This document shows, piece after piece, positions 41,586 to 52,809 of a stretch of DNA of 64,000 nt (the first letter of the stretch is position 1; the number at the start of each line of letters is the position of its first letter). The stretch is from Archangiaceae bacterium (GTDB taxonomy: Bacteria > Myxococcota > Myxococcia > Myxococcales > Myxococcaceae), in the NCBI GenBank assembly GCA_016714225.1, contig JADJNS010000003.1, positions 667,662 through 731,661 of the forward strand. Direction: 5' to 3'. Under the pieces are notes generated by a model, which did not search any database, had not been told where the DNA came from, and was given only the letters and a program-made list of their open reading frames with translations. The position numbers and the translations under genes were made by a program.

Positions 41586-42698
41586 TCAGCGCCCCTTCCC
41601 CAGAAAGTCTTTGATCGAGCTGTAGATGGCGTCCTTGTCGGCGATCTCGCTGAGCGCCACGTTGGTGCTCTCGCCCACGTGCTCGCGCAGATCTTTGATG
41701 AACTGCCCCGAGCCGTACGGCGACTCGACCTGCCCGTACGCGAACTGGTTCACCTGCGGCAGAATGTCGGTCTTCAGCAGGTCGATGCACAGCCGCGTGT
41801 CGTCGGCCGACCAGTTGTCGCCGTCCGAGAAGTGGAACGGGTAGATGTTCCACGAGGCGGCCGGGTAGTCGGCTTTGATGATGTCTCGACACAGCTTGTA
41901 CGCGCTCGAGATCATCGTGCCGCCCGACTCGCGCGTGTGGAAGAACGTGTCGCGATCGACCTCGCGCGCCACCGCGTCGTGAATGATGTAGCGGGACTCG
42001 AGGCCCTTGTACTGGTGCCGCAGCCACGTATCGAGCCAGAAGCTCTCGATGCGCACGATCTCCTTCTGCTCGTCGCCCATCGAGCCCGACACGTCCATCA
42101 TGTAGATGATGACCGCGTTGGTCTCGGGCAGGTTCTCGAGCCGGTAGGTGCGGTAGCGGCGGTCTTCGCGCAGCGGCACGATCACCGGGTTGTTCGGGTC
42201 GTACGTGCCCATCGAGATCTGCCGCCGCAGCGCCTGCTTGTAGGTGCGCTTGAAGTGGCGCAGCGACTCGGGCCCGATGGTGTGAATGCCGGTGTACTTG
42301 ATCTTGGTGGTGACGATCTTCTCGCTGCCGCGGTCTTGAATGTTCGGCAGCTGCAGCTCTTCACCCAAGATCTGCGCCAGCTCGTCGAGCGAGACGTCGA
42401 CCTCGAGCGAGTGCTCGCCTTCGCCCTGGCCCGCCTTGCCCTGGCCGTCGCCGGGCTCGACGTTGCCGGGCGCCAGCTGCTGCCCGACATCGCCTTCGCC
42501 CTGGCCGACGCCGCCCTGCTCTTTGTGCCCGTACTTGAAGTGGGGCACGTCGATGAAGGGCACCGGTATCGAGATGGTGTCCTTCCCCTTCTTGCCGATC
42601 ATCTCGCCCTGCTGCACGTACTTGCGCAGGTTCTGTTTGATCTTCCCGCGGACGATCGCCTTGAAGCGCGAGTGATCCTGGTCGATGCGGAGGGCCAT
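41586..42698 (-). CDS. DUF444 (YeaH/YhbH) family protein with VWA-like domain
   Basis: 370 residues. The N-terminus (RFKAIVRGKIKQNLRKYVQQGEMIG) and the Gly/Gln/Glu-rich linker (about 75-105) are typical of YeaH. The C-terminal half is a von Willebrand A-like domain with a MIDAS motif DVSGSMG, then GGTMISSAYKL and FHFSDGDNWS. Known members sit between PrkA kinase (YeaG) and SpoVR (YcgB) in operons linked to starvation and nitrogen stress; that order is kept here. The start has an AGGAG ribosome site, 28 bases after prkA; the stop is adjacent to the spoVR start. Confidence 0.93.
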   Translation of the reverse strand: MALRIDQDHSRFKAIVRGKIKQNLRKYVQQGEMIGKKGKDTISIPVPFIDVPHFKYGHKEQGGVGQGEGDVGQQLAPGNVEPGDGQGKAGQGEGEHSLEVDVSLDELAQILGEELQLPNIQDRGSEKIVTTKIKYTGIHTIGPESLRHFKRTYKQALRRQISMGTYDPNNPVIVPLREDRRYRTYRLENLPETNAVIIYMMDVSGSMGDEQKEIVRIESFWLDTWLRHQYKGLESRYIIHDAVAREVDRDTFFHTRESGGTMISSAYKLCRDIIKADYPAASWNIYPFHFSDGDNWSADDTRLCIDLLKTDILPQVNQFAYGQVESPYGSGQFIKDLREHVGESTNVALSEIADKDAIYSSIKDFLGKGR

Positions 42699-42726
42699 GG
42701 TCAGCTCCTAGGGGAGGACAGCGGTC

Positions 42727-44763
<2,037 letters not shown>

Positions 44764-44943
44764 GGTTCCTCGTGGGGAAAGGTCTGGTGGGGGGTCGACC
44801 CACACCGGCGTTTCAGAGATCGTAGCAGAGCGGCAGCGCTTGCAGACTTTTGAACTGTAACCGTCGCCGCCGTTTCACCGCTCGGCTCTTCGAGCGCGTC
44901 GAGCTTCAACACGCGAAGCGTCGAGACTCTTCCGCTTCGGGTT

Positions 44944-46368
44944 TCAGCTCGCGGCGATGGCGAGCGGGCGCTTGAGCTCGACCGCGGCCCGCGCGAACGA
45001 CGCGTCGGGCAGCGAGCGCAGCTCACCGTACCCGTCGCGGAAGAACACCCGGCCCTCGCCCACCCGCTCGAGCGTGACGGTGTGGCGGGCCTCGTCGTGC
45101 GCCAGCTCGACCAGCACCGGGCGATTGATGGTCTGCCGCGCATCGAAGCCGCGCAGCGAGTCGGGCAGCCGGCCGCCGCTGACGCGCTCGGCCGAGTACT
45201 TCACTCCGAACAGCTCACCGGCGAGCAGCGCCTGCTGAGCGGGGCTGAGCGAATAGAATTCGTCGCCCGCGGCGGCGAACTCGATCGTCGAAGCCTGAAA
45301 GAGCGCGCTGGAGATCGACCGGCCGTAGCGGGCCTCGTCGAGCCCGGCTTCCGGGTTCGCGCGCAGCACTCCGCCGCCCGCCATGGTCGCCTTGCTGTCG
45401 GGGCCGGTCAGGCCTGCCAGCAGCCGGGCGTACTCGGCGCGGTCGTCGGTCAGCAGCTCCCAGTGCAGCGAGCCCACCGTCGTCTCGGCGCTGGCTCCCG
45501 CATCGATGCGCGCGGGGTTCACCACGTCGCGCAGCACTGCCCCCAGCAGGTCTGCCGTCGAGGTGTGCCGGTACAGCCCGGCGTTCAGCGGCTGGGTGGC
45601 GATCTGATGCAGGTTCGAGAGCAGGGTGTGGCCCTGGCTGTCCTGCTCGAGCAGCCGCTCGCCCGAGGCCTCGACGATGGCGCCCAGGTGCACCAGGCCC
45701 TCGGCGCTGCTGCCGGTCATCACCTCTGACAGCTGCACCTTCTGCGAGTTGGTCAGCCGCTTGAACGCGTTCGAGCGGGTCAGCTCGTCGAGCGCGCGCG
45801 CGGCGTCGCTGCGCGGCCCTTCGCTGGCCAGCACCTCGAGCAGCGCCGAGCGGGTCGGGTGCGGCAGCCCCGCGGTCGAGTCGAGCAGGCGCTCGAGCCG
45901 CGCCGCCGAGACCGGGTCGTTCTGCGACACCACCAGCACCGCCTGCGCATGGGCCGGAGACAGCAGCGCCGCGAGCTCTCGCCCCAGGGGCCCCAGATCG
46001 GGAACCTTGGCCGGCGTCAGCTCGTCGACGTCGAGGTACCGCGGCGACTCGAGGCGCTGGTACATCGCCTCGCGCACCGAGTCGGACTCGGGGCTCTCGA
46101 GGCCCAGGGGGTCGGCCCCGACCGGTATCTGCTCGTACGATTCGTCGCCGATTCCCAGCGCCCGCTTGTTCTCGGCGGCCTCGCCCAGCTCTTCCGCGCG
46201 GCGCGCTTGAAAAGAGCTCTGCTTGCCGTGGCCGGCGACCGCCTCTTTCGCGCCGCCCTTCGGGTTCGCTCGGGGCGACGACGGTTTGGCCGCTTTGGGC
46301 GCGGTCTCGGGCGACGCCGCGGCGGCGTTGAGCGGGGAAGCGGGGCTGCGGCGAATGGGATCAGACAT
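44944..46368 (-). CDS. Hypothetical protein with papain-like C-terminal region
   Basis: 474 residues, no signal peptide. The N-terminal ~100 residues are disordered and Ala/Pro/Ser/Lys-rich (MSDPIRRSPASPLNAAAAS). The middle is helical (LLSPAHAQAVLVVSQNDPVSAARLERLL). The C-terminal half has SLHWELLTDDRAEYARLLAGL, then NRPVLVELAHDEARHTVTLERVGEGRVFFRDGYG. The latter looks like the His and Asp/Asn strands of papain-like or C39-like folds found in large myxobacterial proteins. Where I would expect a catalytic Cys (DAGASAETTVGSL) there is none, so it may be inactive. Divergent from the kinase gene across 73 bases. Confidence 0.65.
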   Translation of the reverse strand: MSDPIRRSPASPLNAAAASPETAPKAAKPSSPRANPKGGAKEAVAGHGKQSSFQARRAEELGEAAENKRALGIGDESYEQIPVGADPLGLESPESDSVREAMYQRLESPRYLDVDELTPAKVPDLGPLGRELAALLSPAHAQAVLVVSQNDPVSAARLERLLDSTAGLPHPTRSALLEVLASEGPRSDAARALDELTRSNAFKRLTNSQKVQLSEVMTGSSAEGLVHLGAIVEASGERLLEQDSQGHTLLSNLHQIATQPLNAGLYRHTSTADLLGAVLRDVVNPARIDAGASAETTVGSLHWELLTDDRAEYARLLAGLTGPDSKATMAGGGVLRANPEAGLDEARYGRSISSALFQASTIEFAAAGDEFYSLSPAQQALLAGELFGVKYSAERVSGGRLPDSLRGFDARQTINRPVLVELAHDEARHTVTLERVGEGRVFFRDGYGELRSLPDASFARAAVELKRPLAIAAS

Positions 46369-46441
46369 GCGAGGCCAGCCCTTGATTTTCGCCCGTTTCG
46401 GGCCCCGGTTGTGCCCTAAAATCGCTTAGCGTCTCGGGCGC

Positions 46442-49400
46442 TTGGAGCGCTTCGGAAAGTTCGAGCTCGTGCGACGCCTGGGAGCAGGCGGCATGGGCGA
46501 GGTCTTTCTGGCCCGATCTGCCGACCTCGGGCAGGTCGTGGTGAAGCGAATTCTCCCCCACCTGACCGAGAACCCCCGCTTCTTACGCCTGTTTCTCGAC
46601 GAGACCCGCATCGCGGCGCGCTTGAGCCACCCCAACATCGCCCGCATTCACGAGCTCGGTGAGGTCGGCGATACCTGGTACGTGGCGATGGAGCTGGTGC
46701 AGGGCAAAGACCTGCGTCAGCTGCTCAAGCGCATGCGCGAGCAGGGCGGCTCGATTCCCGTGCCGGTGGCGCTGTTCATCGCGCGCGAAATCGCCCTCGC
46801 CCTGGCCTACGCGCACGAGCTCAAAGATGCCTCGGGCAAGTCGCTCAAGGTGGTGCACCGCGACGTGTCTCCCCACAACATCGTGGTGAGCCAGGCCGGC
46901 GCGGTGAAGCTGATCGACTTCGGCGTGGCCCGCGCGGCGAACAAGTCGGTGCACACCGCCAGCGGCATCTTGAAGGGCAAGTTCCCCTACATGGCGCCCG
47001 AGCAGGCGACCGCCAAGAAGGTCGACGGGCGCACCGACGTGTTCGCGCTCGGCATCGTGCTCTGGGAGATGCTCGCCGGGCAGCCCCTGTTTCGCGGCAA
47101 GACCGACGCGCAGACGCTCAAGGCGGTGCGGGCCTGCGACGTGGTGGCGCCGTCGCGCTTCGACCCCATCGTGCCCCGCGCGGTCGACAAGCTGGTGCTG
47201 CGCGCGCTGCAGAAAGACCCCAAAGACCGGTTCCCCACCGCCGACGCGATGCGCGAGGCGCTCGAAGACGCGATGGCCGGCATGCCCGCGCCCGCAGTGG
47301 TGCAGTTCTACCGCGACCTCGACGACGTGCCGGGGCTCCCCGACGAGAGCGGTGAAAACGAGACCGACGCCGGCACCGAGGCCACCGTGCTCGAGAGCCC
47401 CCGCTCGACCAACTCGGGCAACTCGCTGCACGTGCGCGAGCGCCCGGTGCGCCCCGAGCCCGAGGTCACCGTGTCGGGCCGCAACAGCAAGGTGCTCAAG
47501 CGGGTGCGCAAGGTGCTCGGAGAGCTGGCCGACCGGCCCACCAACCTGGTGCCGGTGCCCAGCACCTTCGTGGGGCGGGTGGCCGAGCTCGCCGACCTGC
47601 AGCAGCTGTTTCGTCAGGGGTTTCGCCTCTTGACCCTGCTCGGCGCCGCCGGCACCGGCAAGACCCGGCTCGCCACCCAGTTCGCCGGCCAGCTGGTCAG
47701 CCACTTCCGCGCCAGCGAAGCCAGCCGCAAGGGCGGGGTGTGGTTCGTCGATCTCACCGACGCCCGAGACATCGACTCGGTGTGCGCCGCGGTGGCGCGC
47801 GCTCTCTCGGTGCCCTTGAGCCCCGGCAACGTGGTGCTGCAGCTCAGCCACGTCATCGCCTCACGCGGCGACGTGCTGCTGGTGCTCGACAACTTCGAGC
47901 AGGTGGCGCGCTTCGCCGAGGCCACCGTGGGCGCCTGGCTCGCCGCGGCACCCGACGTGCGCTTCGTGGTGACCTCGCGCGAGCTGCTGAAGGTCGCGGG
48001 CGAGACGGTCTTCGAGGTGCCTCCGCCGCGGGTGCCCGAGGCGCTGCAAGAGGTGAAGAAGTCCGAGTCGGTGATGCTGTTCGTCGATCGCGCCCGCATC
48101 GCGCGCCCCGGCTGGGAGCTCACCCAAGACGAAGAGTCGGCCGTGGCCGAGCTGGTGCGCCAGCTCGACGGCATGCCGCTCGCCATCGAGCTGGCCGCCT
48201 CGCGCATGGGCACCTTGAACCCCTCGCAGCTGGTGCAGCGCATGCCGCGCCGCTTCGACCTGCTCTCGTCGGGCGCCCACGACCGGCAGGCCACCCTGCG
48301 CGGAGCGATCGACTGGTCGTGGCACAGCCTCACCTCGCAAGAAGCGACGGTGCTGGCCCAGTGCGCGGTGTTTCGCGGCGGGTTCACCATCGAGGCCGCC
48401 GAGGCGGTGGTCAGCCTCGCTCACTTCGAAGAGCCCCCCGCGATCATGGAGGTGCTGCTCACCCTGCGCTCGAAGTCGCTGATTCGCTCGTACTACCCGC
48501 GCGGCGACGAGCTCGAGCCGCGCTACGGGTTGTACGAGTCGATTCGCGAGTACGCCTTCGAGCGGCTGCAGGGCACCCCCATCGAGAAGGCCGCCCACGA
48601 GCGCCACGCCCGCTACTTTCTCGAGCTCGGCTCGCAGCTCGCCGCCACCGCCGACGGCAACGTCGAGCAGCTCGACTGGCTCGAGCTCGAGCGCGACAAC
48701 CTCTACGCGGTGTTCCAGCGCAGCATCGACAGCGACGAGACCGGCCCCCGCCCGCTGCTGGCGATGGCCGCGCTCGACCCGCTGCTCACCCTGCGCGGCC
48801 CGTTCGGCCACCACCTGGCGATGCTCGACGCGGCCATCGAACGGCTGGGCCCCGACTTAGGTCCCCGCGCTTCGGCGCTCGAGCTGCGCGGCCGGGCCAG
48901 GCAGTCGCGCGGCAAGACGGTCGAGGCCGCCGAGGACTACGCCGAGATGCTCGACCTGGCCCAACAGCTGGGCGACGTCGCGCTCGAGGGGCGCGCCGAG
49001 TTCTACACCGGCCTGGTCGAGCGCCTGCGCGGGCAGCGGCGCGAGGCCCAGCTGCACTTCGAGCGGGCGCTGATGTTGCTGCGCCAGGTCAAAGACCGCC
49101 GCACCGAGGGGCGCACCCTGTCGAGCCTGGCGGTGCTGTTGCACGAGCTCTCGCTCGAGAACGACGCCACCGCCGCGTACCAGCGCGCGCTCGAGATTCA
49201 CCGCGCCATGGGCGACCGCCGCTACGAGGGCATCACCCTCGCCAACCTGGGCGTGCTGCAGCAGGCTCAGGGGCTGCTCAGCCAGTCGCGTCAGCAGTAC
49301 GAGCAGGCCCTGGCGATTCATCGCGAGCTGGGCAACCGCCGCAGCGAGGGCATCGCCCACATCAACCTGGGTGACCTGAACCGCGACCTGGGCAAGTTCG

Positions 49401-49930
49401 GCGCCGCGGGGAACCACTACCAGAGCGCGCTGGCCATCTTGCGCGAGGTGGGCGCGCGCCGCTTCGAGGGTGTCACCCTGTTCTCGATGGGCTCGTGGCA
49501 CCAGGAGCAGGGCCAGGCGCAGCAGGCCGCCGAACGGCTGCAGGCCGCGCTGCCGCTGCTGGCCGAGGCCGACGACCGCCGCTACGGAGGCCTGGCGATG
49601 GCGGCGCTCGCCGCCGCCGAGGCGGTGCTCGGGCACGACGCCGAGGTCGACGAGGCGCTGGGGCAGGCGACCCGGCTGCTCACCGAGGCGGGCGACGCCA
49701 GCTTCCTCGACGCGCTCGAGGTGTACCGCGGCATCGTCGAGCTGGCGCACGCGCGGTTCGCGCGAGAGGCGGTGCCGTACTCGGTGACGCGCCGCCAGGA
49801 GCACGCCGAGACGCCGGGCGTGCCCAGCCCCGAGAACCCCGCCGGCACTCCGTCTCCGGCCGAGCGCTCGGAGCAGGTGCGCGCCGCGCTGCGCTCGCTC
49901 AAGGCCGTGCTCGAGAGTGAAGTGCAGTGA
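46442..49930 (+). CDS. Ser/Thr protein kinase fused to NB-ARC-like ATPase and TPRs
   Basis: 1,162 residues from TTG 46442. The kinase domain (about 5-280) has LGAGGMGEVFLA, Lys35, catalytic Asp141 in HRDVSPHN and DFG 159-161, all intact. A ~110-residue linker leads to a STAND/AfsR-like ATPase with P-loop GAAGTGKT (401-408), LLVLDNFEQV and TSRELLKVAGE, then a winged-helix region (LRGAIDWSWHSLTSQEATVLAQCAVFRGGFTIEAAEAV). TPRs of the GNRRSEGIAHINLGDL type fill about 780-1110. Cytoplasmic signalling hub; TPRs probably sense or scaffold. The stop overlaps the start of the next membrane protein gene. Confidence 0.92.
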   Translation: MERFGKFELVRRLGAGGMGEVFLARSADLGQVVVKRILPHLTENPRFLRLFLDETRIAARLSHPNIARIHELGEVGDTWYVAMELVQGKDLRQLLKRMREQGGSIPVPVALFIAREIALALAYAHELKDASGKSLKVVHRDVSPHNIVVSQAGAVKLIDFGVARAANKSVHTASGILKGKFPYMAPEQATAKKVDGRTDVFALGIVLWEMLAGQPLFRGKTDAQTLKAVRACDVVAPSRFDPIVPRAVDKLVLRALQKDPKDRFPTADAMREALEDAMAGMPAPAVVQFYRDLDDVPGLPDESGENETDAGTEATVLESPRSTNSGNSLHVRERPVRPEPEVTVSGRNSKVLKRVRKVLGELADRPTNLVPVPSTFVGRVAELADLQQLFRQGFRLLTLLGAAGTGKTRLATQFAGQLVSHFRASEASRKGGVWFVDLTDARDIDSVCAAVARALSVPLSPGNVVLQLSHVIASRGDVLLVLDNFEQVARFAEATVGAWLAAAPDVRFVVTSRELLKVAGETVFEVPPPRVPEALQEVKKSESVMLFVDRARIARPGWELTQDEESAVAELVRQLDGMPLAIELAASRMGTLNPSQLVQRMPRRFDLLSSGAHDRQATLRGAIDWSWHSLTSQEATVLAQCAVFRGGFTIEAAEAVVSLAHFEEPPAIMEVLLTLRSKSLIRSYYPRGDELEPRYGLYESIREYAFERLQGTPIEKAAHERHARYFLELGSQLAATADGNVEQLDWLELERDNLYAVFQRSIDSDETGPRPLLAMAALDPLLTLRGPFGHHLAMLDAAIERLGPDLGPRASALELRGRARQSRGKTVEAAEDYAEMLDLAQQLGDVALEGRAEFYTGLVERLRGQRREAQLHFERALMLLRQVKDRRTEGRTLSSLAVLLHELSLENDATAAYQRALEIHRAMGDRRYEGITLANLGVLQQAQGLLSQSRQQYEQALAIHRELGNRRSEGIAHINLGDLNRDLGKFGAAGNHYQSALAILREVGARRFEGVTLFSMGSWHQEQGQAQQAAERLQAALPLLAEADDRRYGGLAMAALAAAEAVLGHDAEVDEALGQATRLLTEAGDASFLDALEVYRGIVELAHARFAREAVPYSVTRRQEHAETPGVPSPENPAGTPSPAERSEQVRAALRSLKAVLESEVQ

Positions 49931-51204
49931 GCGACGAAGAGCAGCCCCCTCTCCCCTCGCGGGAGAAGGGCGGGGTGAGGGGGGGCGAGCTCGCAGGGCT
50001 GACCGCCGTCGTCCTCGGTGTCCGGCTCGTGGCGTTCTTCTTCACCCAGAACGTCTACGGCGACGCCATCTCTCGGGTCGAGCTCGGAGAACAATGGGCC
50101 GCCCACCCGCATTGGATCTCGGCGTTCGGCGACGGCGCCTGGCAGTTCGGGCCGCTGCACCTCTACCTGGTCGGGCTGGCCTCGATGCTGTCGAGCAACC
50201 GCGAGCACGCCGGGCGGGTGGTCAGCCTCATCGCTGGCGTCGCCACCACCGTGCCCCTCTGGCTTCTCTGCCGCCGCCTCTACGACGCGCGCGCGGCGAG
50301 GGTCTCGTGCCTGATTCTCGCGTTCTGGGGCATGCACATTCAGTTCAGCACCACGGCGGCGAGCGAGGCGCTCTCCCTGCTCCTGTTCACTGCGTGTCTG
50401 GCGTGGTTCGCGAGCGAGCGCTGGCTGCTCTCGGCCCTCGCGCTCACCCTCGCGTGCGCCACCCGCTACGACGTGTGGATGTTGATTCCCGTCTTCGGAG
50501 TCGCCTTGCTGGCGCGCCGCCGCTTCGTGAGCGCCGCGCTCTTCGGAGCCGTCGCGCTCTCGTTCCCCCTGGTGTGGATGTTCGGCAACTACCGCCTTCA
50601 CGGCGACCCGCAGTACCCCGCGCACTTCATCAACGCGTTTCACCGCACCTGGTTCGCCGACAACGAGGCGTTCTGGGGCGTGGCCCGGCACCGGGCGTTG
50701 AACCTCTTCTTCTGGCCGCTGGTGGCGTTCTTCACCCTGAGCCCTCCGGTGGCGATCGCCGGCGTGGCGCGCGCGAAGCACCCATGGCTCATCGCGGTGG
50801 CCGCGGTGCCGATGGTGGTGTTCACCGTTCGCAGCACGGTGGTGGGCGACTTCGAGCCGCTGGCGCGCTTCACCGTCGTCTCGATGCTGGCGGTCATCGT
50901 CTGGGCCGGGCCGGTGCTGCGCGAGCGGGCGGTGGCGGTGCTGGCGGCGATGACGCTCGCGCTGGGCGTCTACACGTTCGAGCGCGAGGGCAAGTGGCAC
51001 GACTCGCTCAAGCCCATCAGCCCGGTGACCACCCAGCCCGAGGCGGTGATGCAGGTCGCTCGGCAGGCCCGGGCCTGTGCCGGGGTGGCGTTGATCTCCA
51101 CCGACCCCGGCTACCGCGACCTTGCCGCAGCGTTCTACTCAGGCGTGGCGGTGAAGCTCGAGCGCAACGGCGAGACGCAAGGCGACTGCGTGCTTCACTT
51201 CTGA
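49927..51204 (+). CDS. GT39/ArnT-like polytopic membrane protein
   Basis: 425 residues from GTG 49927 with about ten transmembrane helices. An acidic motif in the first luminal loop (NVYGDAISRVELGEQWA) and the PLHLY segment after TM1 match the GT-C layout of PMT/ArnT-type glycosyltransferases, which use lipid-linked sugars outside the membrane. The first ~20 codons (PPLPSREKGGVRGGE) come from a REP-like palindrome at 49945-49982, so the true start may be GTG 49975 or later. Overlaps the kinase gene by four bases, and converges on mltG with a 10-base overlap. Substrate unknown. Confidence 0.75.
   Translation: MSDEEQPPLPSREKGGVRGGELAGLTAVVLGVRLVAFFFTQNVYGDAISRVELGEQWAAHPHWISAFGDGAWQFGPLHLYLVGLASMLSSNREHAGRVVSLIAGVATTVPLWLLCRRLYDARAARVSCLILAFWGMHIQFSTTAASEALSLLLFTACLAWFASERWLLSALALTLACATRYDVWMLIPVFGVALLARRRFVSAALFGAVALSFPLVWMFGNYRLHGDPQYPAHFINAFHRTWFADNEAFWGVARHRALNLFFWPLVAFFTLSPPVAIAGVARAKHPWLIAVAAVPMVVFTVRSTVVGDFEPLARFTVVSMLAVIVWAGPVLRERAVAVLAAMTLALGVYTFEREGKWHDSLKPISPVTTQPEAVMQVARQARACAGVALISTDPGYRDLAAAFYSGVAVKLERNGETQGDCVLHF
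49945..49982. repeat. REP-like palindromic element inside the gene start
   Basis: Arms CCCCTCTCCC and GGGAGAAGGG (nine of ten paired) flank CTCGC, followed by CGGGGTGAGGGG. Extragenic elements with the CCCTCTCCC/GGGAGAGGG core and a GGGGTGAGGG tail are common in proteobacterial genomes (from memory). Here it lies within or just before the coding region. Confidence 0.55.
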
Positions 51205-52232
51205 CCGCCGCCCTTGCGCTGGTACTTGTCGACGTTCGCCTCGTGGCACTTCATGTCGGGGCAGAACACGCTGGTGCCGTCGTTCTTCGAGACGAAGAAG
51301 AAGTCGGGGCAGGTGATGGGGTTGAGCGCGGCGTGAATCGCGGCGACGCCGGGGTTGGCGATGGGGCCGGGTGGTAGCCCCTTGTTCCGGTACGTGTTGT
51401 ACGGGTGGTCGGTCTCGAGGTCCTTGCGGGTGATGTTCTTCGAGTACGTGCCGCGCAAGAGCATCATCGCGTAGATGACGGTGGGGTCGGTGTCGAGGCG
51501 CCAGTCTTTGGCCAGGCGGTTGTGGAAGACGCACGAGATGTGCGGTCGCTGATCGAGCTCGCTGGCGCCGGTCTCTTTCTCGACGATCGACGCCATGGTG
51601 ATGGCCTGCAGCAGGTCGAACTTCACGCCCGGCCTGCGCGGCGACTTCTTGAACTCCTCGATGGTGCGGCTGACCATCTTGGTCAGCACCGACTCTTCGG
51701 TGGCGCCCCTGGTGAACGAATACGTGTCGGGGAAGAGAAAGCCCTCGAGCCCGTCGGCGGGGACGCCCGTCTTGCGCACGAACCTGGGGTCGGCGGCGAG
51801 CGCCTTGAGCTTGCCGAGGTCGAGCTTGAGCTCGGAGCTCGCGAGAATGGGGAGAATCTCGTCGACCCGCAGGCCCTCGGGCACGGTGAAGTGGTACAGC
51901 TTCACCTGGCCCGAGATGAGCTTGTCGGCGACCTGCTGAGGCGTGAGCGACCCGACGAACTCGTACTCGCCGGCGCGCAGCTTGGGCCCGAGCTGTTCGC
52001 GCTTGAGCCACTGGTACATCAGGTCTGGGTCGGCGACGACCTTGCCCTCAGCGAGCAGCTTCGCGGTGACCTTGGGGTTCGAGCGGGGGGGAATTTCGAC
52101 GGTGCGCGTGCCGGCTCCGAACGCCGCGGCGCCGAAGGCGGTGATGCGCTGCTCGTTCATGAACCACCAGCCGGCGGCGCCTGCTCCGGCGAGGACGACG
52201 AGAACCAGGACGGCGAGGATGACCTTCTTCAC
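51195..52232 (-). CDS. mltG: Endolytic murein transglycosylase MltG
   Basis: 345 residues. One N-terminal transmembrane helix (about 4-24), then a LysM-like subdomain (VEIPPRSNPKVTAKLLAEGKVV ... LRAGEYEF) and the YceG catalytic domain. The catalytic glutamate is Glu218 in MASIVEKETG, the same number as in Escherichia coli MltG. LDTDPTVIYAM and GLPPGPIANPG are family signatures. It cleaves nascent glycan strands at the inner membrane and so ends peptidoglycan synthesis. The start overlaps the ruvX stop by ATGA, a common gene pair. The tail is Lys/Gly-rich. Confidence 0.95.
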   Translation of the reverse strand: MKKVILAVLVLVVLAGAGAAGWWFMNEQRITAFGAAAFGAGTRTVEIPPRSNPKVTAKLLAEGKVVADPDLMYQWLKREQLGPKLRAGEYEFVGSLTPQQVADKLISGQVKLYHFTVPEGLRVDEILPILASSELKLDLGKLKALAADPRFVRKTGVPADGLEGFLFPDTYSFTRGATEESVLTKMVSRTIEEFKKSPRRPGVKFDLLQAITMASIVEKETGASELDQRPHISCVFHNRLAKDWRLDTDPTVIYAMMLLRGTYSKNITRKDLETDHPYNTYRNKGLPPGPIANPGVAAIHAALNPITCPDFFFVSKNDGTSVFCPDMKCHEANVDKYQRKGGGQK

Positions 52233-52651
52233 TCGAGCGGCTCCTGCGGGCGTGAGTCCAACCAGCCTTGGAGTATCAACACCGCCGCGACCTGGTCGAT
52301 CACTTCTTTGCGCTTCTTGCGCGAGGTGTTGGTCTCGAGCAGCGAGCGCTGGGCGGCGGTGGTGGTGAGGCGCTCGTCCCAGTAGATGACGGTGAGGGCG
52401 TCGGTGGTGAGCGCCTCGCCGACCTTGCGGGCCTCGACTGCGCTGGGCCCTTCGGTGCCGTTCATGTTGAGCGGCAAACCGACGATCAGGTGGGTGATTC
52501 CGCGGTCGGAGATCACCTCTTTCACTGCCTGGAGATCGGCCTTCAAGTTGGTTCGCCGCACCGTGGTGATCGGCTGGGCGGTGATGCCCAGCTCGTCGCT
52601 GCCGGCGAGGCCGATGGTCTTGCTGCCCACGTCGAGGGCGAGTGCCCGCAT
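52229..52651 (-). CDS. ruvX: Holliday junction resolvase-like / pre-16S rRNA nuclease YqgF (RuvX)
   Basis: 140 residues from ATG 52651, the normal length. RNase H-fold signatures: ALDVGSKTIGLAGSD (catalytic Asp), HLIVGLPLNMNGTEG, and WDERLTTTAAQRSLLE. The last acidic site is in EVIDQVAAVLILQGWLD. The family matures the 16S rRNA 5' end and has also been proposed as a junction resolvase; the rRNA role is better supported. It is followed by mltG with a four-base overlap and is divergent from the secreted-protein gene at 52810. Confidence 0.93.
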   Translation of the reverse strand: MRALALDVGSKTIGLAGSDELGITAQPITTVRRTNLKADLQAVKEVISDRGITHLIVGLPLNMNGTEGPSAVEARKVGEALTTDALTVIYWDERLTTTAAQRSLLETNTSRKKRKEVIDQVAAVLILQGWLDSRPQEPLE

Positions 52652-52809
52652 GGGCTCAATGTATCCGCAGGTCGAGACGGGGAGTCCGAGTTTCGGGACG
52701 GCGTGCTTTGGCGAAGTGGCGAGAACGATTGGGGCGCGTGCCGGCACCCGCGCTGCACTTCGCCCGCTCACTCAACTGCGCCGCGCGCCGGCGCCAACCT
52801 GGAGACGTG

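Noticed and set aside
46381..46441. A sigma-70 promoter before the kinase gene (TAAAAT at 46417-46422)
   Set aside because: No -35 hexamer at acceptable spacing; an A/T hexamer alone is not enough.
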